Shown here piece after piece: positions 10,736 through 19,401 of a stretch of DNA of 64,000 nucleotides. This DNA is from Novosphingobium sp. Lineage in GTDB: Bacteria; Pseudomonadota; Alphaproteobacteria; Sphingomonadales; Sphingomonadaceae. Position 1 is the stretch's first letter. Every line of letters begins with the position of its first letter. A model generated the notes under the pieces. The model saw only the letters and a program-made list of their open reading frames with translations, was not told where the DNA came from and made no database searches. The position numbers and the translations under genes are program-made. Where the stretch lies: positions 31,406 through 95,405 of the forward strand of contig NZ_JAIXZS010000098.1 in assembly GCF_027489515.1 (NCBI RefSeq), given 5' to 3'.

Positions 10736-11917
10736 ATGGACATTCTGATATTCGCGATCGAAGATGGCCGCTTCGGTCCCGCACGTTTCCCGCTGATGCT
10801 GCATAAGGCCGGCCTCACGGTGGCCGCTCTGTGCCCCAGCGACAATATCCTTGCGCAAAGCGATTTTCTTGGCGCGCATCATGCGCTGCCGCAGTCCCGC
10901 AATATTCGCGTGATTGCCGAGGCCATGGCCGCAGCGATCACTGCATCGCGGCCCAAGCTGGTTATCCCTGGCGACGAGCAGGCCGTAATCCTGCTTCAGG
11001 CCTTTGCCATGGGGCGCTGCTCATCCTTGATCGGGCCAGAGGCCAAGGCGATCATCGCCAGGTCGCTGGGCGCCCCGTGCATGTTTGCCGCCAGTCTCTT
11101 CAAGTCAGATACGATCGCACTCGCCCGCAGCCTCGGCATTCCCGTGCCGAAGAGCGAGACGGTGGTATCGGCCAATGAGGCTTACCGTGCGGGTGAACGC
11201 ATGGGTTACCCGGTTTTTCTCAAGCAGTCCTTCAGCTGGGCCGGCATGGGCGTGGCAAAGTGCGACGATGCAAATGCCTTGCGCGCAGCTTGCAACGCCG
11301 CGCGCCCGCGCGGCATGATGTTGCGCCGCCTCGTTCGCAAGGTGCTCGGCCGCGATTGGTATCCGGCAGTCACGGCGATGGACGTCCAGTCAGGCATCGC
11401 GGGCAGTACCGCGATGTTCAGCGTGCTGGCCTGGCAGGGCCGTCTGATCGGCGGGATCTCCGGGGTGCGGCTGGCCAAGGTCGGGCCCTACGGACCCAGC
11501 ACATCGGTCCGCATCGCTCACAACCAGTCGATGGCCGATGCCGCAGGCAATATGGTGGCAGCGCTCGGGATGACCGGTTTCGTCTCGTTCGATTTCATGA
11601 TTCCGCATGATGGAAGCGAACCGGTTATGATCGAATGCAACCCGCGCCCGGTGCCGGTGCATCATCTGGGCAGCCATGTCGGCGTGGATCTGGCCTCAGC
11701 GTTTGCACGATTGCTGAAGGGCGAGTCCGTGGAAGGCGATCCGGCTTTTGCGGATCGCGAAATCGATGTCGTGCTTTTTCCCCATGCGCTCAATCCTGCG
11801 CTGCATGTAGCGGGCAGCCTGCTCGATATGGCCGATGAAGATCCCGGTCTGGTACGGCATGTGGCCGGCCATTATTCGGCGAAAGGGACTGATCAGCCCA
11901 CACGCCTCGCTGCGTGA
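10736..11917 (+). CDS. ATP-grasp domain protein in EPS locus
   Basis: ATP-grasp features (GYPVFLKQSFSWAGMGVAKC, FVSFDFMIPHDGSEPVMIECNPRP). Confidence 0.85.
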   Translation: MDILIFAIEDGRFGPARFPLMLHKAGLTVAALCPSDNILAQSDFLGAHHALPQSRNIRVIAEAMAAAITASRPKLVIPGDEQAVILLQAFAMGRCSSLIGPEAKAIIARSLGAPCMFAASLFKSDTIALARSLGIPVPKSETVVSANEAYRAGERMGYPVFLKQSFSWAGMGVAKCDDANALRAACNAARPRGMMLRRLVRKVLGRDWYPAVTAMDVQSGIAGSTAMFSVLAWQGRLIGGISGVRLAKVGPYGPSTSVRIAHNQSMADAAGNMVAALGMTGFVSFDFMIPHDGSEPVMIECNPRPVPVHHLGSHVGVDLASAFARLLKGESVEGDPAFADREIDVVLFPHALNPALHVAGSLLDMADEDPGLVRHVAGHYSAKGTDQPTRLAA

Positions 11918-11992
11918 TCTCGTCCTGATTATGTACCATTAAGGTTCATAAATCGGGTTCCAGATCGCCTCCCACCGCAAGATCAGGTTTCC

Positions 11993-12024
11993 CGCCCACT
12001 CAGCCCCGCATGGCTGGGTGGGCG
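11993..12024 (+). terminator. Hairpin terminator-like structure after the ATP-grasp gene
   Basis: CGCCCACTCAGCC-CCGCAT-GGCTGGGTGGGCG, 13-bp arms with one T/G wobble; no strong T-run. Confidence 0.5.
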
Positions 12025-12091
12025 TTGTGCTGCCTAGTCGGCTAGCAGCGTACAACTCATACTTTCTAGATATTTAGCCTTCCTTTTTTGC

Positions 12092-12137
12092 AATGCAAAG
12101 TGCGAACCGCAAGGGTCGCGGCTTTGCAAAGTGGCAT
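12092..12137. promoter_or_regulatory. Candidate UAS pair of the 15-bp inverted repeat
   Basis: AATGCA-AAG-TGCGAA (12092-12106) and a weaker TTTGCA-AAG-TGGCAT (12123-12137). Confidence 0.5.
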
Positions 12138-12200
12138 GCAATTCGGGCACGCTGCGATCCAGCTGCGCCTAACGCATTGATACTCCAATAAAATCCAAAT

Positions 12201-12216
12201 TGGCACAGTGCCTGCG
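12201..12216 (+). promoter_or_regulatory. Sigma-54 promoter upstream of the WecG/sugar transferase fusion gene
   Basis: TGGCACAGTGCCTGCG; GG-N10-GC spacing; overlaps the track ORF start (12208), supporting the ATG at 12250. Confidence 0.78.
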
Positions 12217-12249
12217 TTGAACCCTGCAACACAATGCAGGATTTTCCAG

Positions 12250-13698
12250 ATGCTCAAGCGATTTGATTCCGAGACCCAGTTCGATCAGGCCGATGCCCGT
12301 TTCACGTCCCTCTCACGACTTCGGCTGCCGCACGATACACTCCGCCAGGCCCGGCGCACCCGGTTGTTCGATCTTGAGCTGATGGTGTCGACGCGTCTCC
12401 ATGTGGCCGAAGAGCTTGTCGCCATGGCGCGCTCCGGTGAATGCGCCACGGTCCAGTTCATCAACGCACACTGCATCAATGTCGCGCAGACCAACCCCAC
12501 CTACCGCGAGGTGCTCGATCGCGCCGACTTCCTCCTTCCCGATGGTAGCGGCATGGCGATCGCCGCGCGTCTGGCTGGACGCGAACTGGGCGAGAACCTC
12601 AACGGCACCGATCTCTTCCCCGAACTCTGCCGCTGCGCTGCCGAACGCGGCCAATCGATCTTTCTGCTTGGCGGCAAGGCAGGCATCGCCGCCGCGGCGG
12701 CGCAGGCCATGCAGGCGCGCTACCCTGCGCTCAATGTTGCCGGAACCCGCCACGGATACTGGAGCGCAAGCGAGGAAGACGCCGTGGTGGCTGAAATCAA
12801 TGCGTCCGGTGCGGCCATCGTGCTGGTCGGGCTTGGCGTGCCGACCCAGGAAATCTGGATCGACCGCATCCGCGATCGCCTCATGGCACGCGTGGTGATG
12901 GGCGTGGGCGGGTTGTTTGACTACTATTCCGGCGCAATTCCGCGTGCGCCGCTCGCGCTGCGCAAGATGGGCTGCGAATGGGCCTGGCGTCTGGCGCAGG
13001 AACCGCGCCGCCTGTTTGTGCGCTATGTGATCGGCAATCCCCGCTTTCTTGCCGCTGCGGCATTCCATGCCTGGCAGGCGCGTGATCTGTCCGGCCGGGG
13101 CTCGCTTGCCGTCAAGCACGGCATCGACCGCATGACGGCGGCTTTGGCGCTGCTGGTGCTGGCCCCCCTGTTCTTCCTGATCGGCGCAGCAATCCGCCTT
13201 GAAGATGGCGGGCCGGTGTTCTTTCGCCAGACCCGCATCGGTGTGGGTGGCCAGCCGTTCCGGATGTGGAAATTCCGTTCGATGGTGATCGATGCCGAGA
13301 CCCGGCTTGCGGCCATCCGCGACAAATCCGAGCGCGACAGCACCTGCTTCAAGATGAAGCGCGACCCGCGGGTCACGCGGATCGGTGCGATCTTGCGCCG
13401 GCTCTCGCTTGACGAGCTTCCGCAGCTGATCAACATCGTCGCAGGCGAGATGTCGGTTGTCGGGCCGCGCCCTGCATTGCCCAACGAGGTCGTCGGCTAT
13501 CAACCCGAGGCCCGCGCGCGCCTGCTCGGCAAACCGGGGCTCACGTGCACCTGGCAAGTCAGCGGGCGAGCAGAAGTGCCGTTCGAACAGCAGGTCGAAC
13601 TGGACGTGAGCTACCTGCGCTCGCGGTCGCTGGTGGCGGATCTGGCGCTGATCCTGCGCACCGTTCCGGCCGTGCTGACCGCGCGCGGCGCCTATTGA
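12250..13698 (+). CDS. Fusion of WecG/TagA/CpsF glycosyltransferase and undecaprenyl-phosphate sugar phosphotransferase (WcaJ/PglC-like)
   Basis: N-terminal INAHCINVAQTNPTYREVLDRADFLLPDGSGMA, LVGLGVPTQEIWIDR (WecG/TagA); C-terminal FRMWKFRSMVIDAE, SLDELPQLINIVAGEMSVVGPRPALP (bacterial sugar transferase). Confidence 0.9.
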   Translation: MLKRFDSETQFDQADARFTSLSRLRLPHDTLRQARRTRLFDLELMVSTRLHVAEELVAMARSGECATVQFINAHCINVAQTNPTYREVLDRADFLLPDGSGMAIAARLAGRELGENLNGTDLFPELCRCAAERGQSIFLLGGKAGIAAAAAQAMQARYPALNVAGTRHGYWSASEEDAVVAEINASGAAIVLVGLGVPTQEIWIDRIRDRLMARVVMGVGGLFDYYSGAIPRAPLALRKMGCEWAWRLAQEPRRLFVRYVIGNPRFLAAAAFHAWQARDLSGRGSLAVKHGIDRMTAALALLVLAPLFFLIGAAIRLEDGGPVFFRQTRIGVGGQPFRMWKFRSMVIDAETRLAAIRDKSERDSTCFKMKRDPRVTRIGAILRRLSLDELPQLINIVAGEMSVVGPRPALPNEVVGYQPEARARLLGKPGLTCTWQVSGRAEVPFEQQVELDVSYLRSRSLVADLALILRTVPAVLTARGAY

Positions 13699-14018
13699 GG
13701 AACCAGCGGAGCGGCGATCGCCACAACGGCGGCGATCGTCGCTTCGACGCAATCAAGAAAGCGAGCGCGAGCGTCGGTCGACGACAGATCGCTGTCCACG
13801 TGATGCATGACCGCAGCTGCACCGAAGTTGCCGCACAGCCCCTTGAGGGAATGACGTGCGCGCCGAATTGCTTCGTCATCTTGCGCAGCCACGGCGTCGA
13901 GCAGACGCGTGCTCCAATCGCGCAGGTCCGCTGACGTTGCCTCGCACAGGGGGACTACAACGTTCGATGGCAATGCCTCGAACTGGCTGAGGGTCAGCTC
14001 TTGATCAATCAGCTCCAT
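13692..14018 (-). CDS. Hpt (histidine phosphotransfer) domain protein
   Basis: Hpt motif AIRRARHSLKGLCGNFGA in a ~108-aa protein. Confidence 0.85.
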   Translation of the reverse strand: MELIDQELTLSQFEALPSNVVVPLCEATSADLRDWSTRLLDAVAAQDDEAIRRARHSLKGLCGNFGAAAVMHHVDSDLSSTDARARFLDCVEATIAAVVAIAAPLVPQ

Positions 14019-14087
14019 GCATGCCTTGCCCTGTTATGAATTCGACGAAGGGGTCGTCTTTCCATCGCTGGCAAACCGACCCGCTGT

Positions 14088-16001
14088 CTAGTGCGCGACG
14101 TCGTCTTCCACCGGTATGCCCAGCACCCGGCTGATTGCGCGATAGAGATCGTCGATGACGATGGGCTTTGCCACACTGTCGTTGGCTCCGGCCGCCATCA
14201 TCGGTTCCAGCTCCTCAGGCCGCGTGAACGCGGTGAGCGCTATGATCGGAAGTTGGGCCAGTTCGCCAGGCAGTGCCCTGATGCGGCGCGTAGCCTCGGG
14301 GCCGTCCATCACCGGCATGGCCATGTCCATCAGCACAAGATCATAGGCTTCGCCCGATCCGACGGCGTCAAGCGCCTGCTGGCCGTCTTCCACGACATGG
14401 ACTTCGCAGCGCAGCTTGCGCAAGCAGCCTTCCACGACGATGCGGTTCGTCGCCAGATCCTCCGCTACAAGCACCCGTGGGACCCGGCCGTCCGCCCCCC
14501 TGAGGGAACGAACGACCGGGTTTGCGACCCGCTTGGGCACGGGGATCCGAACAACGGGAATCTCGAACCAGAAACAGCTTCCTCGCGCGGCATCGTCGAC
14601 GCCAAGGCGTCCGCCCATGACCTCGATGATGCGCTGGCAGATGGCGAGGCCAAGGCCGGCACCGCCGGGCTCGCTGCCGAGCAGATTGAGCTGGCTGAAT
14701 TCGCTGAACAGTTCAGTGCGCCGATGGGCAGGAATGCCGATGCCGGTATCGATGACTTCCGTGCGCAGCCAGCCGCTAGGCAAGACACGTGTCTTCAGCA
14801 ACACGCCGCCTTCGCTCGTATACTTGATGGCGTTGCTAAGCATGTTGTCGATCAGCTGACGCAGCCGCACGCTGTCGGCTTCGACCCAGGTGGGCGTGTC
14901 CGGCGCGAGCACGATATCGAGCGAGAGGCTCTTGTCATCCGCGAGGTGCCGCCAGAAATCGGCCCCGTCGGTGAGGACGTCGACGAGATTGGTCGGCCCG
15001 GGAGTGAGCGCCAGCTTGCCGGCTTCGGCGCGGGCGAGATCGATGATGTCGTTGAGTAGGACGCGCAGCTGATCCCCGCTCGAGCGCACCAGCGCCAGCG
15101 TCCGCCGCTGGCCTGCGGTGAGCGTGCTCTCGTCGAACAGGCTCAGCATTCCGATCACACCGTTGAGCGGGGTGCGGATATCGTGGCTCATCATCGCGAG
15201 AAACCGCGATTTTGCATCGTTGGCGAGGTCTGCCTGCTCGCGCGCGAGCAGCAATTCCTTGTTGAGTCGCTCAAGATCCGCGAGGCGCTGCAGTTCCCGT
15301 GCGCGCAGGGCAGCAGCCTCGTTGTCGGCGCGAACCTGGCGGGTGATGTCCTGCACCGTCACGAAGATCATCGCCGGCCGGCACTGGCTGTCGACCTGGA
15401 ACTGCGCCATGATGCGAAGCGAACGAACGCCTTCGCCGCCTTTTTCGGCGGGGCAGCGGACTTCGATGCGATATTCGCGCAGCGCTTCTTCGCAGGGGCC
15501 CGGCGATCCTTGGCAGGGCTGCCCATCGTATTTGATGCAGTGGTCGCGCTCAAGCCGCGCCAGCAATTCGCCGTGCATCCAGTCCAGCAGGCGCCGGCGG
15601 TCTTCGCGCAGAAGGCCGCGTACGAGCGAGCGATAGGTCTTGACTGCGGAGCCCGGCTCAAGCCCGATCATGACCTGGACCTGCGGCGAGAGTTCAAGCT
15701 GCTGGTGCTTGATATCCCACAGCATGGTGCCAAAGCCTGCCACCCGCTGCGCGTCCAGCAACTGGCGGGTTCGCCGCTCGAGGCTGGTGCTCAGCTTGTC
15801 CTGCCGCGCGGTCAGCTCGGTATTGGCTGCAGCGAGGATACGGCTTTTCTGTTCGAGCAAGTGCTCTGCAGCAGCCCGCGCCGCTTCCGCCCGCGCCAGC
15901 CGGCGTTCAAGCAAGGCAATCTGCGCCGCGGGATCGACCGGCTCAATCGCGGCCGCTACCTCGTGAGGCATCGCAAAACTCGAAAGGGGCGTTCCGGGCA
16001 T
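14088..16001 (-). CDS. Hybrid sensor histidine kinase/response regulator, apparently cytoplasmic (H-NOX-associated type)
   Basis: HisKA box SHDIRTPLNGVIGML, HATPase GGAGLGLAICQRI, C-terminal REC LVLMDMAMPVMDG; N-terminal coiled coil, no obvious TM segments. Confidence 0.9.
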   Translation of the reverse strand: MPGTPLSSFAMPHEVAAAIEPVDPAAQIALLERRLARAEAARAAAEHLLEQKSRILAAANTELTARQDKLSTSLERRTRQLLDAQRVAGFGTMLWDIKHQQLELSPQVQVMIGLEPGSAVKTYRSLVRGLLREDRRRLLDWMHGELLARLERDHCIKYDGQPCQGSPGPCEEALREYRIEVRCPAEKGGEGVRSLRIMAQFQVDSQCRPAMIFVTVQDITRQVRADNEAAALRARELQRLADLERLNKELLLAREQADLANDAKSRFLAMMSHDIRTPLNGVIGMLSLFDESTLTAGQRRTLALVRSSGDQLRVLLNDIIDLARAEAGKLALTPGPTNLVDVLTDGADFWRHLADDKSLSLDIVLAPDTPTWVEADSVRLRQLIDNMLSNAIKYTSEGGVLLKTRVLPSGWLRTEVIDTGIGIPAHRRTELFSEFSQLNLLGSEPGGAGLGLAICQRIIEVMGGRLGVDDAARGSCFWFEIPVVRIPVPKRVANPVVRSLRGADGRVPRVLVAEDLATNRIVVEGCLRKLRCEVHVVEDGQQALDAVGSGEAYDLVLMDMAMPVMDGPEATRRIRALPGELAQLPIIALTAFTRPEELEPMMAAGANDSVAKPIVIDDLYRAISRVLGIPVEDDVAH

Positions 16002-16010
16002 CTCTGATCC

Positions 16011-16565
16011 CTACCCGGACAGGACGCGCGCAGGCTTGCGCACAAGGAAGCGGGCGGCATGCGGCCCGGGCGAGCCGGGATCGCGGATGACCTCGAGATC
16101 ATCGCCGTAATAGTCAATGTAACCGCGCACCAGGCCATGGGCGACATCCGCAAGCGGCCGATGCGACCCGTAGCTGACGGTCAGTTCCTCGCCGTCGATC
16201 ACCACCACGATGCTCGGGGTGCGCGCATCAGGGTAAAGCTTGGTGACTTCGCGGTGATGCTGCCCGTCGACATCGCGCAGGAACGTCACGGCGTCGGTAT
16301 AGCCCTCGAACATCTCGGGATAGAGTTCCATGAACCGGCTTGCCAGCCAGTAGCCATAGCTGTCGGCCAGCACAGCAATCGGCTGACGCGAGATATCGGC
16401 GAGCGCGCCCATCATCGCGAGGGCGTCCGTATGGGGGTAGTTGCCGACTGTCGTGTAGACGCCGTTGCCGGGAAGGCCGGAGCGGACGATCACGGCATCT
16501 GCCACGGCGGGCGAGAAGGCTTCCTCGATCCATCGGACTAGTTCGGCAATGATAACACCCTTCAT
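16011..16565 (-). CDS. H-NOX domain heme/NO sensor protein
   Basis: Starts MKGVI; YxSxR heme-propionate motif present (YGSHR); candidate proximal His in DGQHHREVTKLYPDARTPSIVVV; adjacent to kinase and Hpt genes. Confidence 0.85.
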   Translation of the reverse strand: MKGVIIAELVRWIEEAFSPAVADAVIVRSGLPGNGVYTTVGNYPHTDALAMMGALADISRQPIAVLADSYGYWLASRFMELYPEMFEGYTDAVTFLRDVDGQHHREVTKLYPDARTPSIVVVIDGEELTVSYGSHRPLADVAHGLVRGYIDYYGDDLEVIRDPGSPGPHAARFLVRKPARVLSG

Positions 16566-16613
16566 CCCGACTTCCCGATTCCACTGGCCACGGCTTGCAG
16601 CTCAAACTGGTTA

Positions 16614-16629
16614 AGCAAATCACATGCCA
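16614..16629 (-). promoter_or_regulatory. Sigma-54 promoter for the H-NOX/kinase/Hpt operon
   Basis: Minus strand TGGCATGTGATTTGCT; GG-N10-GC spacing; ~50 bp before the H-NOX ATG. Confidence 0.78.
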
Positions 16630-16682
16630 GTTGTGCGCTGAGGCTAATACCCGCGCATCTTGGCAATTGCCGGCGGATATTC

Positions 16683-16738
16683 TTTGCATTGTGCAAAAGC
16701 AGGCTTTGCAGAATGCAACGATCTTCGCATTCTGCATA
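16683..16738. promoter_or_regulatory. Triple 15-bp inverted repeat, candidate UAS
   Basis: TTTGCA-TTG-TGCAAA (16683), TTTGCA-GAA-TGCAAC (16705), TTCGCA-TTC-TGCATA (16724). Confidence 0.7.
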
Positions 16739-18031
16739 TCATGACGCAGCCTCGCCGGGCGCCCCATTGCTGCGCTGAAGGCGCAGGCCGATGCCAAGCG
16801 CCAGCAGGGCCGGCCACGTGATGTAGACCAGGACTTCGAGATTTTCGCCGAAACTGTAGAGCCAGTAGGTAAGGCTCATCGTGAGCGCCAGACGCCCATA
16901 CCGGCCTCCGGCTGCTGCCAACACGCAGCCGATGAGCGATGAAACCATCGGAACTCCAAGGGCGATAACCCCCAGCAGGCCCTTGACGTAGAGCAGGCCG
17001 TACCAGCTGTGGTGGCTTCCGATCGGCATGTATTCGACGAGGTGCGGTCCGCGTTCGACAATCCCGTGGCCGAACCAGTAGGCTTCGTGCTGCCAGCGCT
17101 CGACCGCGATGCGGCCTAGCGTTGCGCGAACGCGCGACGAGGAGGCGCGCGCGCCGTTGAAGCTGCTCGAGGCTTGCTCGCTGAGCGCTGCAAGCTGTGG
17201 CAGCAGCCAACTGGCCACCAGCGTAACCGGTGCGAAGGCAAACCAGGTGTGCGCCTTGCCGAGCTTGCCCGCGAGCAGGGCGAGGGGGATGATGATCGCC
17301 AGCGCGACCAGTGCCATGCGCGATTGCGAGAGGAGGGCGATCAGCACACTCGCCGAATAGCCCGTCCAGCGCCATGGCGCCGACCGCTCTTCGCGCGCGA
17401 TGAGAAAGTGGATCACCGCGACCATCCCGGCGGCCGGCGACCAAGGAGCGAAGAACTGCCAGCGCGGGGTGCCGATCTCGGGGTCGACCGTGTAGAGTAC
17501 CACGGCGAAGAATTCATCGCTGGCACTGCCCAAGACCTTCAGGGGGGAGACCCACAGGATCGAGGGCAGGTGGAGGAACGGCGCAGCGAGGAACAGCGGC
17601 ATCAGGATCATGGTCTGGCGGCCCAATCGGCAGACTGCGCGCGCCAACACGCTGAGCCGGATCGGCAAGACATAGCCCGCGAAGGGGAACAGCCCGAGCA
17701 AGGCCCAGCCCTTTGCCCAGCCGACTGCCGACTTGACTGTCTGGGCGCTGCCCAGGCCGAACTGGGCATGCGCGACCAGCAGGATCAGGAGCATTGCGGC
17801 CATGCCGAGCAGCCAGGCCCAGACCTGGATCGGCAAGGGGCCGGGCCGCTCGCCTTCGGGCAAGGCAGGGGCGAGATAGCAGTTGCGCGCCGCCATGATA
17901 GCAAGCGCCCAGCCCAGCAGCGGGCCGGCCATGTAGAGCCCGCCGACCAGCCAGAGCCAATAGCTCCCGCCGATCGTGAAGGCGATCAGGCGTTCTGCAG
18001 CATTCGGCGCAGGATCGGTTGGCGTAGCCAT
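16739..18031 (-). CDS. O-antigen ligase/polymerase-like (Wzy-type) membrane protein
   Basis: Polytopic protein with periplasmic-loop sequence HGIVERGPHLVEYMPIGSHHSWYGLLYVKGLLG; in operon with Wza- and Wzz-like genes. Confidence 0.8.
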   Translation of the reverse strand: MATPTDPAPNAAERLIAFTIGGSYWLWLVGGLYMAGPLLGWALAIMAARNCYLAPALPEGERPGPLPIQVWAWLLGMAAMLLILLVAHAQFGLGSAQTVKSAVGWAKGWALLGLFPFAGYVLPIRLSVLARAVCRLGRQTMILMPLFLAAPFLHLPSILWVSPLKVLGSASDEFFAVVLYTVDPEIGTPRWQFFAPWSPAAGMVAVIHFLIAREERSAPWRWTGYSASVLIALLSQSRMALVALAIIIPLALLAGKLGKAHTWFAFAPVTLVASWLLPQLAALSEQASSSFNGARASSSRVRATLGRIAVERWQHEAYWFGHGIVERGPHLVEYMPIGSHHSWYGLLYVKGLLGVIALGVPMVSSLIGCVLAAAGGRYGRLALTMSLTYWLYSFGENLEVLVYITWPALLALGIGLRLQRSNGAPGEAAS

Positions 18032-19401
18032 AGGAGTCCAAAGGCAAGGAGGGTCATCAAGGTCGCCGCGAGCGCGCCGGCCAGAGCAATGATCGCCGAA
18101 GGGCTCGATGGCGCCTTGGGCAGCGAAGGCGCGGCAAGCACCTGCACCAGCGGGTAGGACGCGAAGGGGTCCTGCTTGTTGGTATCGAGCCGGGCAAGCG
18201 CGGAGGAGAACACCGCCTCGGTCACGCGCTGGTCGCGCTGGAGATCTGCGAGCTGCTGGGCCTGCAGGATCAACTGCGGGGCATCGGCCCGGGCGCGCGC
18301 CAGATCGCCGTGGAGTTCGGCGAGCGCGCTGCGCGTACCTGCCGCCTGCGCATCGCTGGCACTCATCGCCTGCATCAGAGTCGAGCGGCCGTCACCCAGC
18401 TGCAGATCGGTCTGGCGCAGCAGGGCCTGTTCGGAAAGGCCGGTCAGCTCCTGCCCGCGATGCACCAGCGCAGCGCGCAGCTGCGCGCTCTCCGCATCGG
18501 CCTGAGCCCGTGCGCTGTGCTGGGGGCCGAGGGTTCCCGCCTTGAGCTGGGCATCGGCATTGGCGGCAGCATACCGCTGCGCAAGTTCCGCAAAGATCGG
18601 ATCGCCCTTGAGCCGCATGATCACGTTCGCACCGCCGGGGCTGGCACCGAGCGTTCCCGAAAGGCGCGAGGCCGTGCCGCCCTGCATGCGCATCTGTACG
18701 CGCAGATCGCGTTCCTTGTCGCGGATCGTGTCAACCGAGGCGATCCGGCTGTTGAACTGCTCGAGCGTGGCAAGGCCATGGCTGGCCTGGAACTCGATCA
18801 GCTTGCGCTGCGCCGCCTTCACCTTGTCGGAAAGCTCGCTCAGATGCGCAAGATCGCTTTCCTCGCGCTTCTTGGCCTCATCCGCACGCAGAGCCGTGAG
18901 CTCCTCGACGAAGGCCTGCTGCAAGGCCATGGCGCGGCGATGCGCACCTTCGGCACTATGCGCGGTGATGCTGATCGCGATGAGGTTTGTCTGGTCCACG
19001 AGCTTTATGGTCGGTGTCGGGAACGTGTCCTCGCTCTCGTGCGCGATGCGCGCTGCGGCCCGCAGGGTGACATCGGCCGTCAGCAGCTGCTTGTAGTTCT
19101 CGGTCGGGCTGAGCGTGGAACTGGCGAAGGCGGAATTGCTCGTGCCTTGTGCCTGACCGATCGATTCGACGTTGATCGAGCTGCCGACACCCGATCCGGG
19201 CAGGATCAGGCTGAACTGGCTCGTGTAGCTGCGCGGCACGGCGATCAGATAGAGGGCGGTCAGGATCCAGATGGAGGCGATCACCGGTCCGATGATCACA
19301 AGATAGCGCCGGTAGCGGCCTACCGAAGGCAAGCCGTTGCGAACGAAACCCCAGATCCGGACGAGCCGCCGGTCGGGCTGAATTTGCTGTGCGAAGTTCA
19401 T
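17986..19401 (-). CDS. Polysaccharide chain-length determinant (Wzz/GumC-like) without visible BY-kinase domain
   Basis: N- and C-terminal TM segments with long coiled coil; C-terminal proline-rich ALPKAPSSPSAI followed by TM. Confidence 0.85.
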   Translation of the reverse strand: MNFAQQIQPDRRLVRIWGFVRNGLPSVGRYRRYLVIIGPVIASIWILTALYLIAVPRSYTSQFSLILPGSGVGSSINVESIGQAQGTSNSAFASSTLSPTENYKQLLTADVTLRAAARIAHESEDTFPTPTIKLVDQTNLIAISITAHSAEGAHRRAMALQQAFVEELTALRADEAKKREESDLAHLSELSDKVKAAQRKLIEFQASHGLATLEQFNSRIASVDTIRDKERDLRVQMRMQGGTASRLSGTLGASPGGANVIMRLKGDPIFAELAQRYAAANADAQLKAGTLGPQHSARAQADAESAQLRAALVHRGQELTGLSEQALLRQTDLQLGDGRSTLMQAMSASDAQAAGTRSALAELHGDLARARADAPQLILQAQQLADLQRDQRVTEAVFSSALARLDTNKQDPFASYPLVQVLAAPSLPKAPSSPSAIIALAGALAATLMTLLAFGLLWLRQPILRRMLQNA

